Shown: in pieces, positions 34,143 through 45,189 of the stretch
Position numbering within the stretch: position 1 is the stretch's first letter
Layout of the letters: each line of letters starts with the position of its first letter
Source of the DNA: Macrothele yani
Lineage: Eukaryota > Arthropoda > Arachnida > Araneae > Macrothelidae
Assembly: GCA_039090855.1 (NCBI GenBank)
Contig: CM077005.1
Coordinates: 20,003,921 to 20,067,920, forward strand
Reading direction: 5' to 3'
DNA length: 64,000 nt
The notes under the pieces: generated by a model
What the model was told of the DNA's origin: nothing
The model's input: only the letters and a program-made list of their open reading frames with translations
The model's database searches: none
Translations under genes and position numbers: made by a program

Positions 34143-34515
34143 CATCCGTGCACTGACAGAGGAATGGGATAAATTACCCCAACAGCTGCTTGATAATGTT
34201 GTGCAAAGCATGACACGACGTGTGGAATCTTGCATCGCCCTCCATGGTGGCCATATCTCGTATTGACATCTTATGCCGGAACGCCTGCGGACGGTAATTG
34301 CATTTTTTTCACGTTTACGTATTGTGCACAAAATGGCCTGTTTGTCCCTTGAACATGTTCCAAAGCCTTCTGGATTTCAGAGCACAATAAATTGTCTTTC
34401 TTGTAATGTCCTGGCATTCTGACATTATTTTATTTCACTTGGCATCCAACCACACTTCCTTTTTTATGCGCTATATAGCCGTTTATGATCCGTCCTTAGC
34501 AGTTGTCCAGCAGTG
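32974..34515 (+). mobile_element. Tc1-family transposon, full length with both TIRs
   Basis: The left end is cactgccggacaattgct (32974) and the right end is agcagttgtccagcagtg (to 34515). They are inverted repeats over about 28 bp, including the subterminal aaggacggat. TA flanks both ends (32972-32973, 34516-34517). The length of about 1.54 kb is normal for the family. It is inserted in LINE-A copy 5: the LINE reads across the site from cttagtaag to ttcagcccaaatgg. It encodes the transposase at 33234-34266. Confidence 0.95.
33234..34266 (+). pseudogene. Tc1-family DDE transposase, one frameshift
   Basis: About 343 codons from MYSRHHLDDF to the stop after GGHISY. The N-terminal HTH (KITDVAREFDVSHSVVSRLW) and a basic GGGRVRSTTPAED linker precede the catalytic domain. 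The catalytic residues lie in LFSDES, IFMDNNATCH and SPDLNPIENVWD. By my count 35 residues separate the last Asp and Glu, so DD35E rather than the classic DD34E. An extra T near 33531 breaks the frame between KRIS and the VARRLHEGGL segment, leaving two open parts (to 33563 and from 33556). All three acidic residues are intact, so this is a recently lost gene. No host role is suggested. Confidence 0.93.
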
Positions 34516-34517
34516 TA

Positions 34518-35062
34518 TATTCAGCCCAAATGGCAGGAAGGAAAAACAGTTCATGAAAATCATTGGAGGACCAGATTCAGGAATGTCTGCATGAAAGGTC
34601 TTGTGCGAGATGTGTGTCAGTGGAGCTCGACTTGTGTGCCGAGATCGCTGTAAATGGAGACATATGATATATATATATGTTTTTTTGTTCAAAATTTTGC
34701 TTTGTTTTACACTATATATATAAACTGTTTATAAATATATATAAACAATAAGTATAGTCTAATTCCATCATTTTATTTTTCGTTGAAGGTTTAACAACCC
34801 CCGTGAGCAACTCAATGGATAATAGCAGTTGCGTGCCCCTAACTTAGGGTAACTGGTTCCAGGGAAGGGAGACCTACAGTGCCGTAAAACAAACATAACA
34901 TCCATGCCTCACCAGGATCCATCTCTGACGAATGGTCATAATAAGCCCACTGCGCCACCGGGACAGCCCATCAGTTTTAAACTTCAATCTAGCAGATGAG
35001 CTTTCTTTCAGGAGCTAACCTCTGAATCTCAGAAAACAGCTTGGTGATGCCTGTATGATGTG
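34518..35062 (+). pseudogene. LINE-A copy 5, 3' end, split by a SINE
   Basis: LINE-A sequence resumes after the Tc1 element (ttcagcccaaatggcaggaa) and runs to about 34660 (gatcgctgtaaatggagaca). An AT microsatellite and a SINE (34771-34969) intervene. The 3' untranslated end (ggagctaacctctgaatctc) is at 35010-35035. Confidence 0.8.
34771..34969 (-). repeat. tRNA-derived SINE, copy 3
   Basis: A minus-strand family member: ggtttaacaacc, then cctaacttagggtaactggt and ttccagggaagggaga, with the tRNA-like head (ccactgcgccaccggg) at the right. The B box region has lost several bases. Possible flanking duplication ccatcatttta / ccatcagtttta. Confidence 0.85.
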
Positions 35063-35069
35063 TTTAATT

Positions 35070-35885
35070 TGAGTTAGATTCATATCCTATTATCAAGAAA
35101 CTGGCTAGTGAGCAGTTAAATACTGAAAATGATATAAAAATAAAAATTAATTTTGAAACAATTTCTTACTTTACAAACTAAATCCAAATAAAAAATGTGG
35201 CGGGCTTATACAAAGAAAAACCTGAAGCAAATTACCATTATGTGAATAAAAATAAACCAGTGATTTTGAAGATAACAAAAAAAAAAAAAAGAAAGAAAAG
35301 AAAACCATCTTTCCCAACGTGTGTGCACATACCTAAATCAGCTGGCTGTGTTTCCCAAATATCCAAGTGCCTCATGGCACTTATGTTGCCTTTATATGAT
35401 GCAATACACGCATGATCACAATTTAAGTAGTTTTAGTGCAGCACTGTTAGCTACAAAGAATTATGACCATTTCTTTTTTCACCTCGCTGAACAATTAATA
35501 CTTACAAAAGTTTCACATTCAATGGCTTTGAACTTACGCCAAGACTTCGAGGTGTCAGCAACGCTTCGAAATATCAACTTTCACCAAACTTTTAGCACCG
35601 TTGATAACAGCGATAAACAAACCGTTCCAGGTTGCGGTTAAAGTACAGAGAGAGTTAACCGGTCCAGGTTGCGGGTAAAGTAAAGTACAGGGAGAGTTCA
35701 CGAGTGAGGCCTCCGTTTTAGGGTTTAATAGCTTAGACAAGCCTGTGCCTACGATCACTCTGTACGATTAATTGCAGAAAACAATACCATGACACGGCAA
35801 CCCGGTCGCCGAGTGGATTTGACCATGATTTGACTCCATATGCGAAGCAGCTAGGACATTGAGCTTTCTTAATATGAGGGAATAG
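35070..35885. other. No recognisable gene
   Basis: AT-rich to about 35300, then ordinary sequence. Two near-identical segments around 35627-35697 (ggttgcggttaaagtaca and ggttgcgggtaaagtaaa) form a short duplication. The frames at 35197-35641 show no known domain. Confidence 0.45.
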
Positions 35886-36467
35886 CAGTGGCGTCGGAAC
35901 TATTCTTTGACAGCGGGGGCAAGATGTCGGACAACAAAATATTTCACCCTGGCATAAAAAAGAAAAAGAAGACATGCTGACTTCATTACTAAAATTTGCT
36001 GAAAAACAAATTCTTTTCGATTAAACATTCATCTATAAAAAAAAAAAAAAAAACACTTTTCATATCCATATAGTTTCTCAATGTATGTCTAAACTAACGG
36101 TACACATGAACGGCGTTAAACTATAGATCTTGATACTTCCGGATTGGTTCGAATTCCGCAGGAATTGTAGCCGTAGACGCTATAATTAAAAATTGAAGGA
36201 ACTTATATCTTATTCCTCATTCTACTTCCATTTACCTATTTAGTTTTACTCATTTTTTTAGAGAAAGACTAATTTTTTACACTTAATGAGAAAAAACATT
36301 GCTGGTCTGCAAACGGAAACCAGCCCTTTGGACTGCTTAATGGTTTAAGATCTCTAATCACGAACATTTGTAATTTGAAAAGGAAAACTGAGGCAGCAAA
36401 TATGATGTTTTGCCCCCACACTCATTTGCGTGCGGGGGCAACTGCCCCCTCGGTTCCGACGCCGCTG
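35886..36467. mobile_element. hAT-type MITE with perfect 8-bp target duplication
   Basis: The termini are CAGTGGCGTCGGAAC (35886) and GTTCCGACGCCGCTG (ending 36467), inverted with one mismatch. They are flanked by gggaatag on both sides (35878-35885 and 36468-36475). A subterminal gggggca repeat is present near both ends. At 582 bp and without a recognisable transposase it is non-autonomous. Confidence 0.93.
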
Positions 36468-36627
36468 GGGAATAGATCATATCGGCCGAAAGCGCTCTGT
36501 ATTTGGAGTTTTTTTACCCACCAACGAAACAAAAATACCTTAGAACCCAAAGACCTTGGAAGAGAACAGACTGGCAAGGAAATTAAAGTTATTGCTCTGC
36601 GCCAATATCTGCCTAACAATGCTGGCT

Positions 36628-36787
36628 TGGCAGCCTCGATGGCGCAGTGGTCTAAGGATGATTTCTGATGATTCGTCAGTGTTCGAATTCCGGTGAGGCA
36701 TGGATGCTGTGGCACTTCCCCTCACCCTTCCCTGGAACCCGTCAAGTTGCTCATTGTGGGCGTTAAACCTTCTTTCTTTCCCAAAAA
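36628..36787 (+). repeat. tRNA-derived SINE, copy 4, internally deleted
   Basis: The head has the A box (gatggcgcagtggtctaag) and a B box (gttcgaattcc) near 36680. The body is shortened: the segment between ccttccctggaacc and gttgctcattgtgg is missing. Short tail at 36770-36787. Confidence 0.85.
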
Positions 36788-36849
36788 AGTGTCGACCTGT
36801 AAAAACACATTCATGACATAAGAAGTGTAAAATTCAACTGAAATATTTA

Positions 36850-37069
36850 TAATTTTTTTTAGTTTTGATTGGGGGTTTAACGACCATTATGAGCAACTCA
36901 GTGGGTTATTAGCAGTCGCCCGCCCCTAATTTAGGGCCACTGGTTCCAGGGAAGGGAGAGAGCCAGCACCGTAAGATGAAACACAGCATCAATGTCTCAT
37001 CGGGATTCAAACCCGACCCGTCTCAGAGGAATGATCAGAAGCCATCGCTTAGGTAACTGCACACCTGAG
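36850..37069 (-). repeat. tRNA-derived SINE, copy 5
   Basis: A minus-strand member starting with T-rich tail sequence (tttttttagttttgattggg) and the body gggtttaacgacc. It continues through cctaatttagggccactggt to the head near 37000-37065, where the A box is damaged. Confidence 0.88.
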
Positions 37070-37212
37070 CCAAAGAAGTATTTGTCATTTTCTTGTAGGA
37101 CTTCCGTCCACAGAGAGTAGAGTTTAGGTCCCAGCCACCTACACCTACAGGGAGATCGCCTTTTTGGGCAGGACTCAGAAACGGAAGGGATGAGAGCAAG
37201 TCTAACGACTTT

Positions 37213-37439
37213 TTTTTTTTTTTTTTTTTTTTATTGGAGGTTTAACGACCACCGTGAGCAACTCAATGGGCTATAAGCAGTCGCCTGTCCCTAATTTAGG
37301 GTCACTGGTTCCAGGGAAGGGAGAGAGCCAGTGCCGTAAGACAAACACAACATCCATGCCAGACCGGGATTTGAACTCAGACCCCTTACGGACGAATGAT
37401 CAGAGGCCAGCGCCTTAGACCACTGCGCCCCCGGGGCGG
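37213..37439 (-). repeat. tRNA-derived SINE, copy 6, with target duplication
   Basis: A near-consensus minus-strand copy: T run at 37210-37232, body (ggtttaacgaccaccgtgag, cctaatttagggtcactggt), B box region near 37365 and A box near 37425. It is flanked by ctaacgacttt (37202-37212 and 37440-37450), a perfect 11-bp duplication. Confidence 0.95.
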
Positions 37440-37539
37440 CTAACGACTTTGACAGAACAGTTTGTAGTAAAATTAGAGTACAGAAGATGCCGCCACCGTA
37501 CAAGTACGATGTTGCACACAGAGGGGGGCATAGGAAAGG

Positions 37540-37725
37540 ATACCCATTTAACCAGTGGGTCCAGCCTGGGGGCCGTCACTTAACGTGCTTATCCGATGCA
37601 CGGCGGATATTCAGCGATTGTTAGTAAATCACACCATTTCTGAAAGATCAGCCCAGGTTCGAACCTGAGGACCTTGTATTGATAGTCTGAATCGCTAACC
37701 ACTAAGCCATCCGCGGCTCCTGAGC
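37540..37725 (-). repeat. Second tRNA-derived SINE family
   Basis: The minus strand reads GAGCCGCGGATGGCTTAGTG (A box) and about 45 bp later CAGGTTCGAACCTGGGCTG (B box). The body is unrelated to the other SINEs (it includes catcggataagcacgtt and gggtccagcctggg, read partly from the plus strand). The intact box spacing fits a tRNA-derived promoter. Only one copy is in the window, and its tail end is not defined. Confidence 0.7.
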
Positions 37726-37976
37726 CAAATAATATCACGCGAAGCATTTATATTCTTTGCCCAAGCGGCCAATTTGTTCCCCTAGTATATATCATTATAT
37801 CAAATCAATCATCCACTATGAATTACCTTAATCGATGTTATCATATCATGCGGGCCTGAGTGTTTGTTTTTGGATGCATCGAGCTGTTTGGAAGTTCGTA
37901 AGCGTGCTTGTGTGTTTTGATCCGAGTTAGGTGGCTATAGTGTAATTGTGTTTTATGTGGAAAAAGCTATTTCAAG

Positions 37977-38060
37977 ATGAGTGAAAAAGAAACGGTATTT
38001 GTGCCAAAAACTCCTCTGGATTTCCAGAAATTGAAGTTAGAAAGACTTATGCAGAATCCA
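37977..38060 (+). CDS. PRKRIP1: PRKRIP1 exon 1 (start codon exon)
   Basis: 28 codons from ATG at 37977: MSEKETVFVPKTPLDFQKLK followed by LERLMQNP, then a donor (gtatgg) at 38061 in phase 0. The KLKLERLM-NP segment is the most conserved N-terminal signature of PRKRIP1 proteins (human: QKLKLERLMKNP). The exon joins to 60796, which continues with EKPVIIPE. Known members are nuclear, were found as interactors and inhibitors of the double-stranded-RNA kinase PKR, and are components of the human catalytic-stage spliceosome. The ATG is preceded by sequence fitting a short 5' untranslated region (aaaaagctatttcaag), with no TATA-like box in a canonical position. A frame runs on past the donor to 38174, but those residues have no similarity to the family. 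Confidence 0.88.
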
Positions 38061-38339
38061 GTATGGGTGTTTATTATTTTATTGATTACTACTATCACAA
38101 AAGTTTTCATAGTCTTAAATTGTGTAACAGTAGTGAGACCTGACACACAGTTTTTATGTATTGGACATGTGTGAAGAGGTTTTCACATGTAAACAGAGCA
38201 AATATTTCGGAACGCATAATGTTGTGTTGAGAGTCACAGAACCACTTTATAATGAGTAGCAGCCTATACTGGAAAATTTAAGTAATTGAAAACATAATTA
38301 CTAAAAAGTGCATGAATGACATAGGACCTTAGTTATGAT

Positions 38340-40571
38340 TAGAGCAGTAATTTTATCGCGGGAAAAAAAGGCAAAATTTGCAGGGTGGTCACTGGGTAAA
38401 TTATGAAATTTCGCGAAAAGTGAGCGGCCATGATATACACTAACATTTCCAAAAGAAAGTCTACCAAGTTACGAAGCAGTAATACAAATGACTGGTATGT
38501 AACTAAATAAGCATTATAACTTTATAAGTTTTTAAAATTCATACATACATTTACAAACTATTCAAATTCTGGCAATGTTATCAACACAGTTGCACGAGAT
38601 CAAGATTTCCATTTAAGTGGATGGCATTTTGATACATTATATTGTACATACACAGGTTTTCTTCTTTAATGCTGTGTCTGTTGTCCTGTAACAAGTTTTT
38701 AAATTTAGAAAAGGATCGTTCAGCATCGACACTGTTTGTAGGTACTGACAGACAATGGAGGACGACCTTATGTAGCTTAGGAAAATGACCTTTTTTCGTA
38801 TTCCAGAAGTCTAACAAACCTTAGCTGACACGGAATTCTTTTACGCTCGCTTTATATGAACGAAATTTACATTTTAGTTGGTCCTCATCTTCCAACATAG
38901 GAATGTAGTTGAAAACAAACAAATCTTCGTCGTCTAAAAGGTCCAAGGACTTAAATTGATCGGATCAAGCACCCTACTTGCTTTCAAGAAATTTGTGGCT
39001 GGTTGACAAAATCAATGCTTTTTATCTTAAAAAAAATGCTTAATTTTTTCATAAGTGGATAGAGAGCTCTTTTTACACCGACGCACGTGATCGCAGTCTT
39101 GACTCTTGCTAAGAAGACTGTTAGCGATGTTCGACATGTCTTTACATATTTTGTGCGCAGAAATTTCCTGTTTTTCAAATAAAGTGAGCTGTCTGGAAAT
39201 ATACAGCACATGAACCTCAACCTTCAGATTTTCTTTTAAATTCCTATCTTGACAATACCCAATGATTTTATCCACAATATAACTGCTACTGTTGTCTCTT
39301 TTTTTTTTTTACAAAAAGCTCTGCTTAGTCTTCAAAATGTTTGCAGTGAAAAAGCAAGGCCTCAGATCAACTGTTCCACCTAGTCTGCACAGGTACTGGT
39401 GGTAAGCAAGGTATTTTGCCCTTCTCTTGCAAAAATAGTCAAAAACGTTCTTTACAGGAGGAACAAGCTGTGAAGGCATGTTTAAGAGCAACTACTAAAG
39501 AGTTAACATTTTCAAATTCATTCTGCTAAATTTCGCCCAAAAGATTTAAAAGGTGCACATTGCAGATGATGTGAACACCATTAAAAAATACGGGTTTCAG
39601 GCTCTCTCCCCGTGCTTTGGACATGTAAGATGAATTGTCTGTCACAAAAGTGGTTATATTAGCAAAAGGCATTTCATACTTATTAACGCACTGAAGTATT
39701 TCCTCCCTGACAGCTTTAAAATTTACGGATTCCAAAGTGATGCACTCAAGGAAGATTGTATTCAAAGAGGTTTCATCATTGCAGCTTTCAACATTCGGTT
39801 CAGCTGATGGAACAGCAAGAATATTCAAAAAGTGTCTATCTTCTGAATCAGTTGTTTCGTCTGCTACGATGCTTACAGCAGATACTAATTTTAAAAAAAT
39901 CTTTCACTTATTGCTTGTGAATATCGTATATTTTTGGCAAATAACATTTCTGCATCCAATTTGCATTTGGAATAACATATATCTTTCAACAAATTTTCGA
40001 AGTAATTTTTTAATGTAGGGTTATCTAGTTTGGAAAGGGAGGTGTTAGCTGCACAAAAGGCACCAGTTAATTTTGAAAGTTCCATTGAGCAATGCTGTTC
40101 TTGTGCAGTTCTTTTCCCAATTAATTTCATCAACACCTTTCTGCATTATTTTTGGTTGACTATTCAGACACACCTTTTTTTTTTTTTTTTCATGCACCTT
40201 GCTTGCTAAATGCTTTTCACAACTGTCCTTTTTTTGAAAAATCCACTGGTATGTTATAACACGAACACAACAATAGATTTTTGTTCACATGAAAGGTTTC
40301 CTTGTTGTACTGCATGCATCTTTCAGATGCACTCTTTTGCTCACATGGTTTATTCTCAAAATTAAAAAAAACAATATCTAGAAACTTCATAAACTACTCA
40401 TTTTAATTATGAAAAATATAGTAATAAAAAATTATAATAGAAATTAAGCAAAAATAGGTAAAAAATCTGAAATTCATGGATATATTTGATATTCACAAAA
40501 TTACAGAAAAGCACCTAAAATTTGCGAAGAAAAATTGTGGAAATTCGCACTGCGACAGAATTACTGCCCTA
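38340..40571 (-). mobile_element. hAT transposon with decayed transposase and perfect 8-bp duplication
   Basis: The termini tagagcagtaattttatcgc (38340) and gacagaattactgcccta (ending 40571) are inverted repeats. They are flanked by gttatgat at 38332-38339 and 40572-40579. The minus strand carries transposase pieces in order: a BED-finger-like segment near 40180-40280 (KHLASKVH-like), AFCAANTSLSKLDNP near 40030-40060, ITTFVTDNSSYMSKA near 39620-39660 (catalytic-domain region), HIICNVHLLNLL near 39540-39575, and the C-terminal dimerisation block (SVPTNSVDAERSFSKFKNLL) near 38690-38750. The order and motifs match hAT transposases. At least four frame breaks show that it is dead. Confidence 0.92.
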
Positions 40572-40822
40572 GTTATGATCTATTGAGAATTGGGGTTTGT
40601 AGTGTTTGGCTCTGCTTATTGGAATGACTACCTTCAACTAGATCATTACCCATATTTCTTTCAATTTGCTTCTCCTTTTGGCTTTTTTTTTCTTTTGGTC
40701 AGGTGTTTCCATTTTGTTATTATGGTGCATCATCTAAATTCCTACCTTGGGCTAGGTAACCTTCCTACTTCCCTTTTATTTGTTAGTTGTGATCTAATGT
40801 ATCCATTACTATTTATTTAGGT

Positions 40823-41352
40823 ATTATATATTTCAGCTAGATAATGCTTACCTTTGCATTTCAATCTTGTTTGACTTTACATTTCCTGCACGTGGTCCGG
40901 TTGTCGCTGATGTTATCGTTGCACTCGTCCGTTTCAGGTATAGCTGTCCTTGGCGCTATTCTCGTTTAATGCAGGTTTGCTTCACTAAACTTTGATTAGG
41001 TTCTGTTAATACCAACTTTTACTGTTTTCTTTGCTCGAAATTTTCGCCCAAAACTTTGGGCATCTTCAGGAGCGTGGCGATTGTGCAAAATCGCCACGCT
41101 CCTGAAGATGCCCAAAGTTTTGGGCGAAAAATTTCGAGCAAAGAAAAACAGTAAAAGTTGGTATTAACGGAACCTAATCAAAGTTTAGTGAAGCAAACCT
41201 GCATTAAACGAGAATAGCGCCAAGGACAGCTATACCTGAAACGGACGAGTGCAACGATAACATCAGCGACAACCGGACCACGTGCAGGAAATGTAAAGTC
41301 AAACAAGATTGAAATGCAAAGGTAAGCATTATCTAGCTAAAAATATATAATA
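40823..41352. repeat. 530-bp near-perfect palindrome
   Basis: The left arm 40823-41082 and right arm 41089-41352 are complementary almost throughout, around a 6-base centre (gtgcaa). Differences are few (one or two bases near 41005, 41034 and 41130). Each arm contains, about 20 bp from the centre, CCTGAAGATG, then cccaaagttttggg, then CGAAAA. This fits a CUGANGA / stem / GAAA hammerhead-like core, at 41102-41129 in the right arm. It has no coding capacity. The outer ends are AT-rich (tattatatattt) and no target duplication is evident. Confidence 0.9.
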
Positions 41353-41980
41353 TGATGAACGTATGCACGTTTAAAGGACAGTAGTTTTCTGGTGATATCA
41401 GAATTAGAACTACGAAGATGTTATTTATTTAGGATTTATCTGAGTTTACATTTTAAGCCAGTTTCAGTATGTGTGTGTGTGGCCAAGAATTTGTTTTGAT
41501 TGTACGAGGGTTGTTCCAAAAGTAATGCAAAAGTGGGCATAACTTTTTTATTAACTGACAGGTCATTCAAATTTCACATGTTGGTAAAGTAACTGTTTCT
41601 CTATACAAAGGTACTACTCAACATAGTCTCCATCACAAGCGATGCATTTGTGCCATCGTTGAACCCATTAGTTGAATCCTCTTTTTAAATATTTAGGTGT
41701 GGACTGTTGCACCCACTTCTTTACAGCCACTTTCACCTCATCTGTGTCATCAAATCATTGTCCCTGGAAACTGTCCTTCATTGGACCAAGCAGGTGGATG
41801 TTGAAGATTGAAAAAAAGTGTCTTCATTAGCTTCAAACACTTCCAGCAGATCAGAACAGACTTCTACCCTCCTCTCCTTCAAATTAGGTGTCAGCTACTG
41901 AGGTACCCACTTTGCACACACTTCCTGATACCCCAAGTCTTCCATCATCTTCTGTATGGCATTGTGACCATAGTCTACCA

Positions 41981-44900
41981 TATCATCATCATCATTGTCA
42001 ACCATTATCAATCCACTGCTGGACGAAGGTCTCCCCAAGTTTCCTCCACAACGGTCTGTCTTGTGCCAGTCTCCTCCATGTCACCCCTGCATACTTTCGA
42101 ATTTCATCCACCCATCTCCCATGTGGTCTTCTTCTGGGTCTTTTCCTGTCCCTTGGAATCCAATCTAAAATTTCGGCTGTCCATCGATGATCTGTCCTTC
42201 TGGCAGTATGTCCAGCCCATTGCCATTTCAGGGATTTAACTCTGATCATGATGTCTTCCACTCTTGTCATTTTTCGGATCCACGAGTTCCTCTTCTTATC
42301 TCTCCTGGTTACACCAAGCATGCACCTCTCCATGAATCTTTGAGTTTTCTGCAGCCTTTGTATGTCTCTTTTAGTTAAGGTCCACGTCTCTGCACCATAC
42401 GTAAGCACTGGAAGGATGCATTGATCAAACACTTTTCTTTTAAGACTTAATGGCATATTGCTCTTGAAAATAATGCTGTTTCTTCCAAAAGCTCTCCAGG
42501 CAAGTTTTGTACGCCGATTAATTTCTTCATCAATGTGACCCTCACTTGATATCTGCTGTCCAAGATAAACGTACGTGTCTGTTATCTCCAGCTTTTCTCC
42601 ATCAATCGATAAATCTTCATTTCTTGTAAAAGCATTGAACATCACTTTTGTCTTCTGAAAGTTCATTTTTAATCCCACTTCTTTACTCTTGTCAGCAAGT
42701 TCCTGGATCATACTCTGCAGCTCTGATGGGGTAGTTGCAAAAATGACTACGTCATCAGCAAAACGAAGGTGGGTTAGATAATCTCCATTTAATCTTTATC
42801 CCCTTGTTTTCCCAGCTCAGCGACTGAAAAACACCCTCTAATGTGGCATTAAAGAGCTTCGGAGATATGGTGTCACCTTGTCTCACTCCCTTTCCAATTT
42901 TTACGTGTGTTGTATTTTCAAACAACCTAATCTTTGCACTTGCATTTTCATAGATGTTATTAATAATATTAATGTATGCATCTTCAATACCGCAGGTTTT
43001 CAGAGCCATTGTAACTGCTGATGGTTTCACCGAATCAAAGGCTTTTTCATAATCGATAAAAGCCATGCACAATGGAAGTTCATATTCCTCGCTCTTTCAA
43101 TTAGTTCTCTCAGCACGTGGATATGATCTATTGTGCTGTAGCCACTCCTGAATCCAGCTTGTTCTCTCGGTTGAGCCATGTCCAGTGTTACCTTCAAGCG
43201 GTGTGAAAGAACTTTAGTGAAGATTTTATAAACTACTGATAGGAGGCTGATAGGTCTGTAGTTTCCGAGATCCTCAATGTCACCTTTCTTATGTAGCAGG
43301 ATCATTGTAGCGGTGTTCCAATCCTCAGGAATCTTTCCTTCATTAAGGCATCGAGTGAAAATTTGGGCGAGTACTGTTTCGATTTCTCCACTTGCTTCTT
43401 GTATGATGTCTACAGTAATCCCATCTTCTCCTGAAGCTTTTCCTCGCTTCATGTTCTTGATTGCATGTGCAACTTCTGCTGGAAGGACTGGAGGAACTCT
43501 GGTACTGGTATCTTTCATGATGTCTGGAGTGCATGTATCATCCCTTTCATATAATTTGGAGTAGAAATCTTTCACTCTTGTCAAAATTTCGCCTCTATTT
43601 CTTGTTGCAGAACCATCTTCTTTTCTCAGTGCCATAATCTGTTTTCTTCCTTTACTGAGATGTCCCTTTGCTATCTTTAGGCTTTGGTTGTTTTCAATTG
43701 CTTTCCTCACTAGTTCACAGTTGAATTTCCTTACGTCTTCAGTGATACTTTTTCTTACTGTCTTGCATAGCTCTATATATTCCACTTTGGAAGTCACATC
43801 TTCTTTAGTTGTCCTCATCTCTCTTCTTTTTTGCATCAACATTTTGGTTTTTCCTGATAATTTGTTCACATGCAACTTGTTCTTAGACCCAGCTAATTTT
43901 GTTGCTGTTTCTATAAAAGCTTTGGTTACTTTTCTGTTAACTTCAGAGATGTCCACTTCTTCCGATGTTAGGCCTTCTAAAGCAGAGAACCTGTTCTTCA
44001 GTTCTAACTTGAAGGTATTATGGTGTTTTTTAAGGTTGGTTATGTCAATAGATTTTGTTTGTCTTATGAGCTTGCCACGTTCACGTTTAGTGTTGAGGTG
44101 CATCTTACATCTCACCAATCTATGGTCACTACCTGTGTTGAACTTGTTTAGCACACTGCAGTCTTCTATGACGAATTTTTGTTACACATAATAAAATCAA
44201 TTTCACTTGTCGTCCCATTTGGATGTCTCCATGTCCATTTCCTGTGTGGCTTTTTCTTGAAAAAGGAGTTCAAGATGAAAAACCCTTCTGCCTCAGCAAA
44301 CTCAACGAGAATATTTCCACGCTGGTTTCTGTTGCCATGACCGAATTTACCTACAGAAGTTTCATTCTGTTGCCGTTGCCCTATTTTTGCATTGAAATCT
44401 CCCATAATTATTTTCAAGTGCTGCTTACCTTTATTATTTAGATGACAAATTTCCTCATAAAATTCTTCAATTTCTTCTTCAGGATGACTTGTGGTGGGTG
44501 CATAAGTTTGAATAATCTGAGCCTGGTATCTTTTCGAGAGTTGGATAACCAGTCGTGCAGCTCTGTCAGAGGAACTTTCAACTTCTACAACTTTATCCTT
44601 CAGTTTCTTGTTTATTATAAATCCAACACCACTAGTTCTGCCAGTATCTGTCCCACGATAGTAGAAGAGATGTCCACTTTTTCAGTTCGATGAGATCTTC
44701 TCCTTTTCTCCTTACCTCACTTAGCCCCACGATGTCCCACTTGATACTTTGTAGTTCCTCTTCCAATTCAAGAAGCCTTGAATCAGAAGATAGGGAGCGT
44801 CCATTGTAAGTAGCCAAGGTCAGCATCAGATGGCAGCCTAGTCCGGTCCTCCGGGGATTCTTAGCACCCTCTGCCTTCATGTCGCACTGGCCGCTGCCTT

Positions 44901-45167
44901 GGCCAGGTACATTCCAGCTGCTGGAGACTGAGGGCCAAGATTTAAGTTGTGGAATCATTTTGGAGGGGTTTGGCCATAACTCACCACGCTGGCCAAGCGG
45001 GTTGGTGAGTGTGGGATAGAATTTCCTCTAATCCCGATGGTATAGTTATACCGCTATGGGCGGTCGTCAGAGCCCCTTTAGTGGGAACAGGATGCACCAC
45101 GAGAAGGCGGGGTTGACATTTGTCAAGGAGAGGCTGTGATGTTACGCATCACCTGACCTTACATCCC
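41981..45167 (-). pseudogene. RTE-type LINE (LINE-B copy 2), full length, antisense
   Basis: On the minus strand, from 45167 downward: a short leader, then an endonuclease (LATYNGRSLSSDSRLLELEE, KIIMGDFNAKIGQ near 44380-44417, TSEIDFIMCNK). A linker follows, then the RT (NYRPISLLSVVYKIFTKVLS, QAGFRSGYSTIDHI, FIDYEKAFDSVKPS, GVRQGDTISPKLFN) and a C-terminal region (MLGVTRRDKKRNSWIRKM, GHTARRTDHRW, HGRWVDEIRKYAG). It ends in a GAT trinucleotide tail at 41981-41995. Frameshifts near 42735, 43060 and 44160 and others break it into five frames. In the ~375-residue region compared, it is about 95 percent identical in protein to copy 3. Confidence 0.93.
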
Positions 45168-45189
45168 TACTCGTGTATATACTCGACTT

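Noticed and set aside
38061..38174. Extension of PRKRIP1 exon 1 through the donor into a membrane-like tail
   Set aside because: The family sequence stops at the donor and resumes at 60796. The read-through residues are intron translation.
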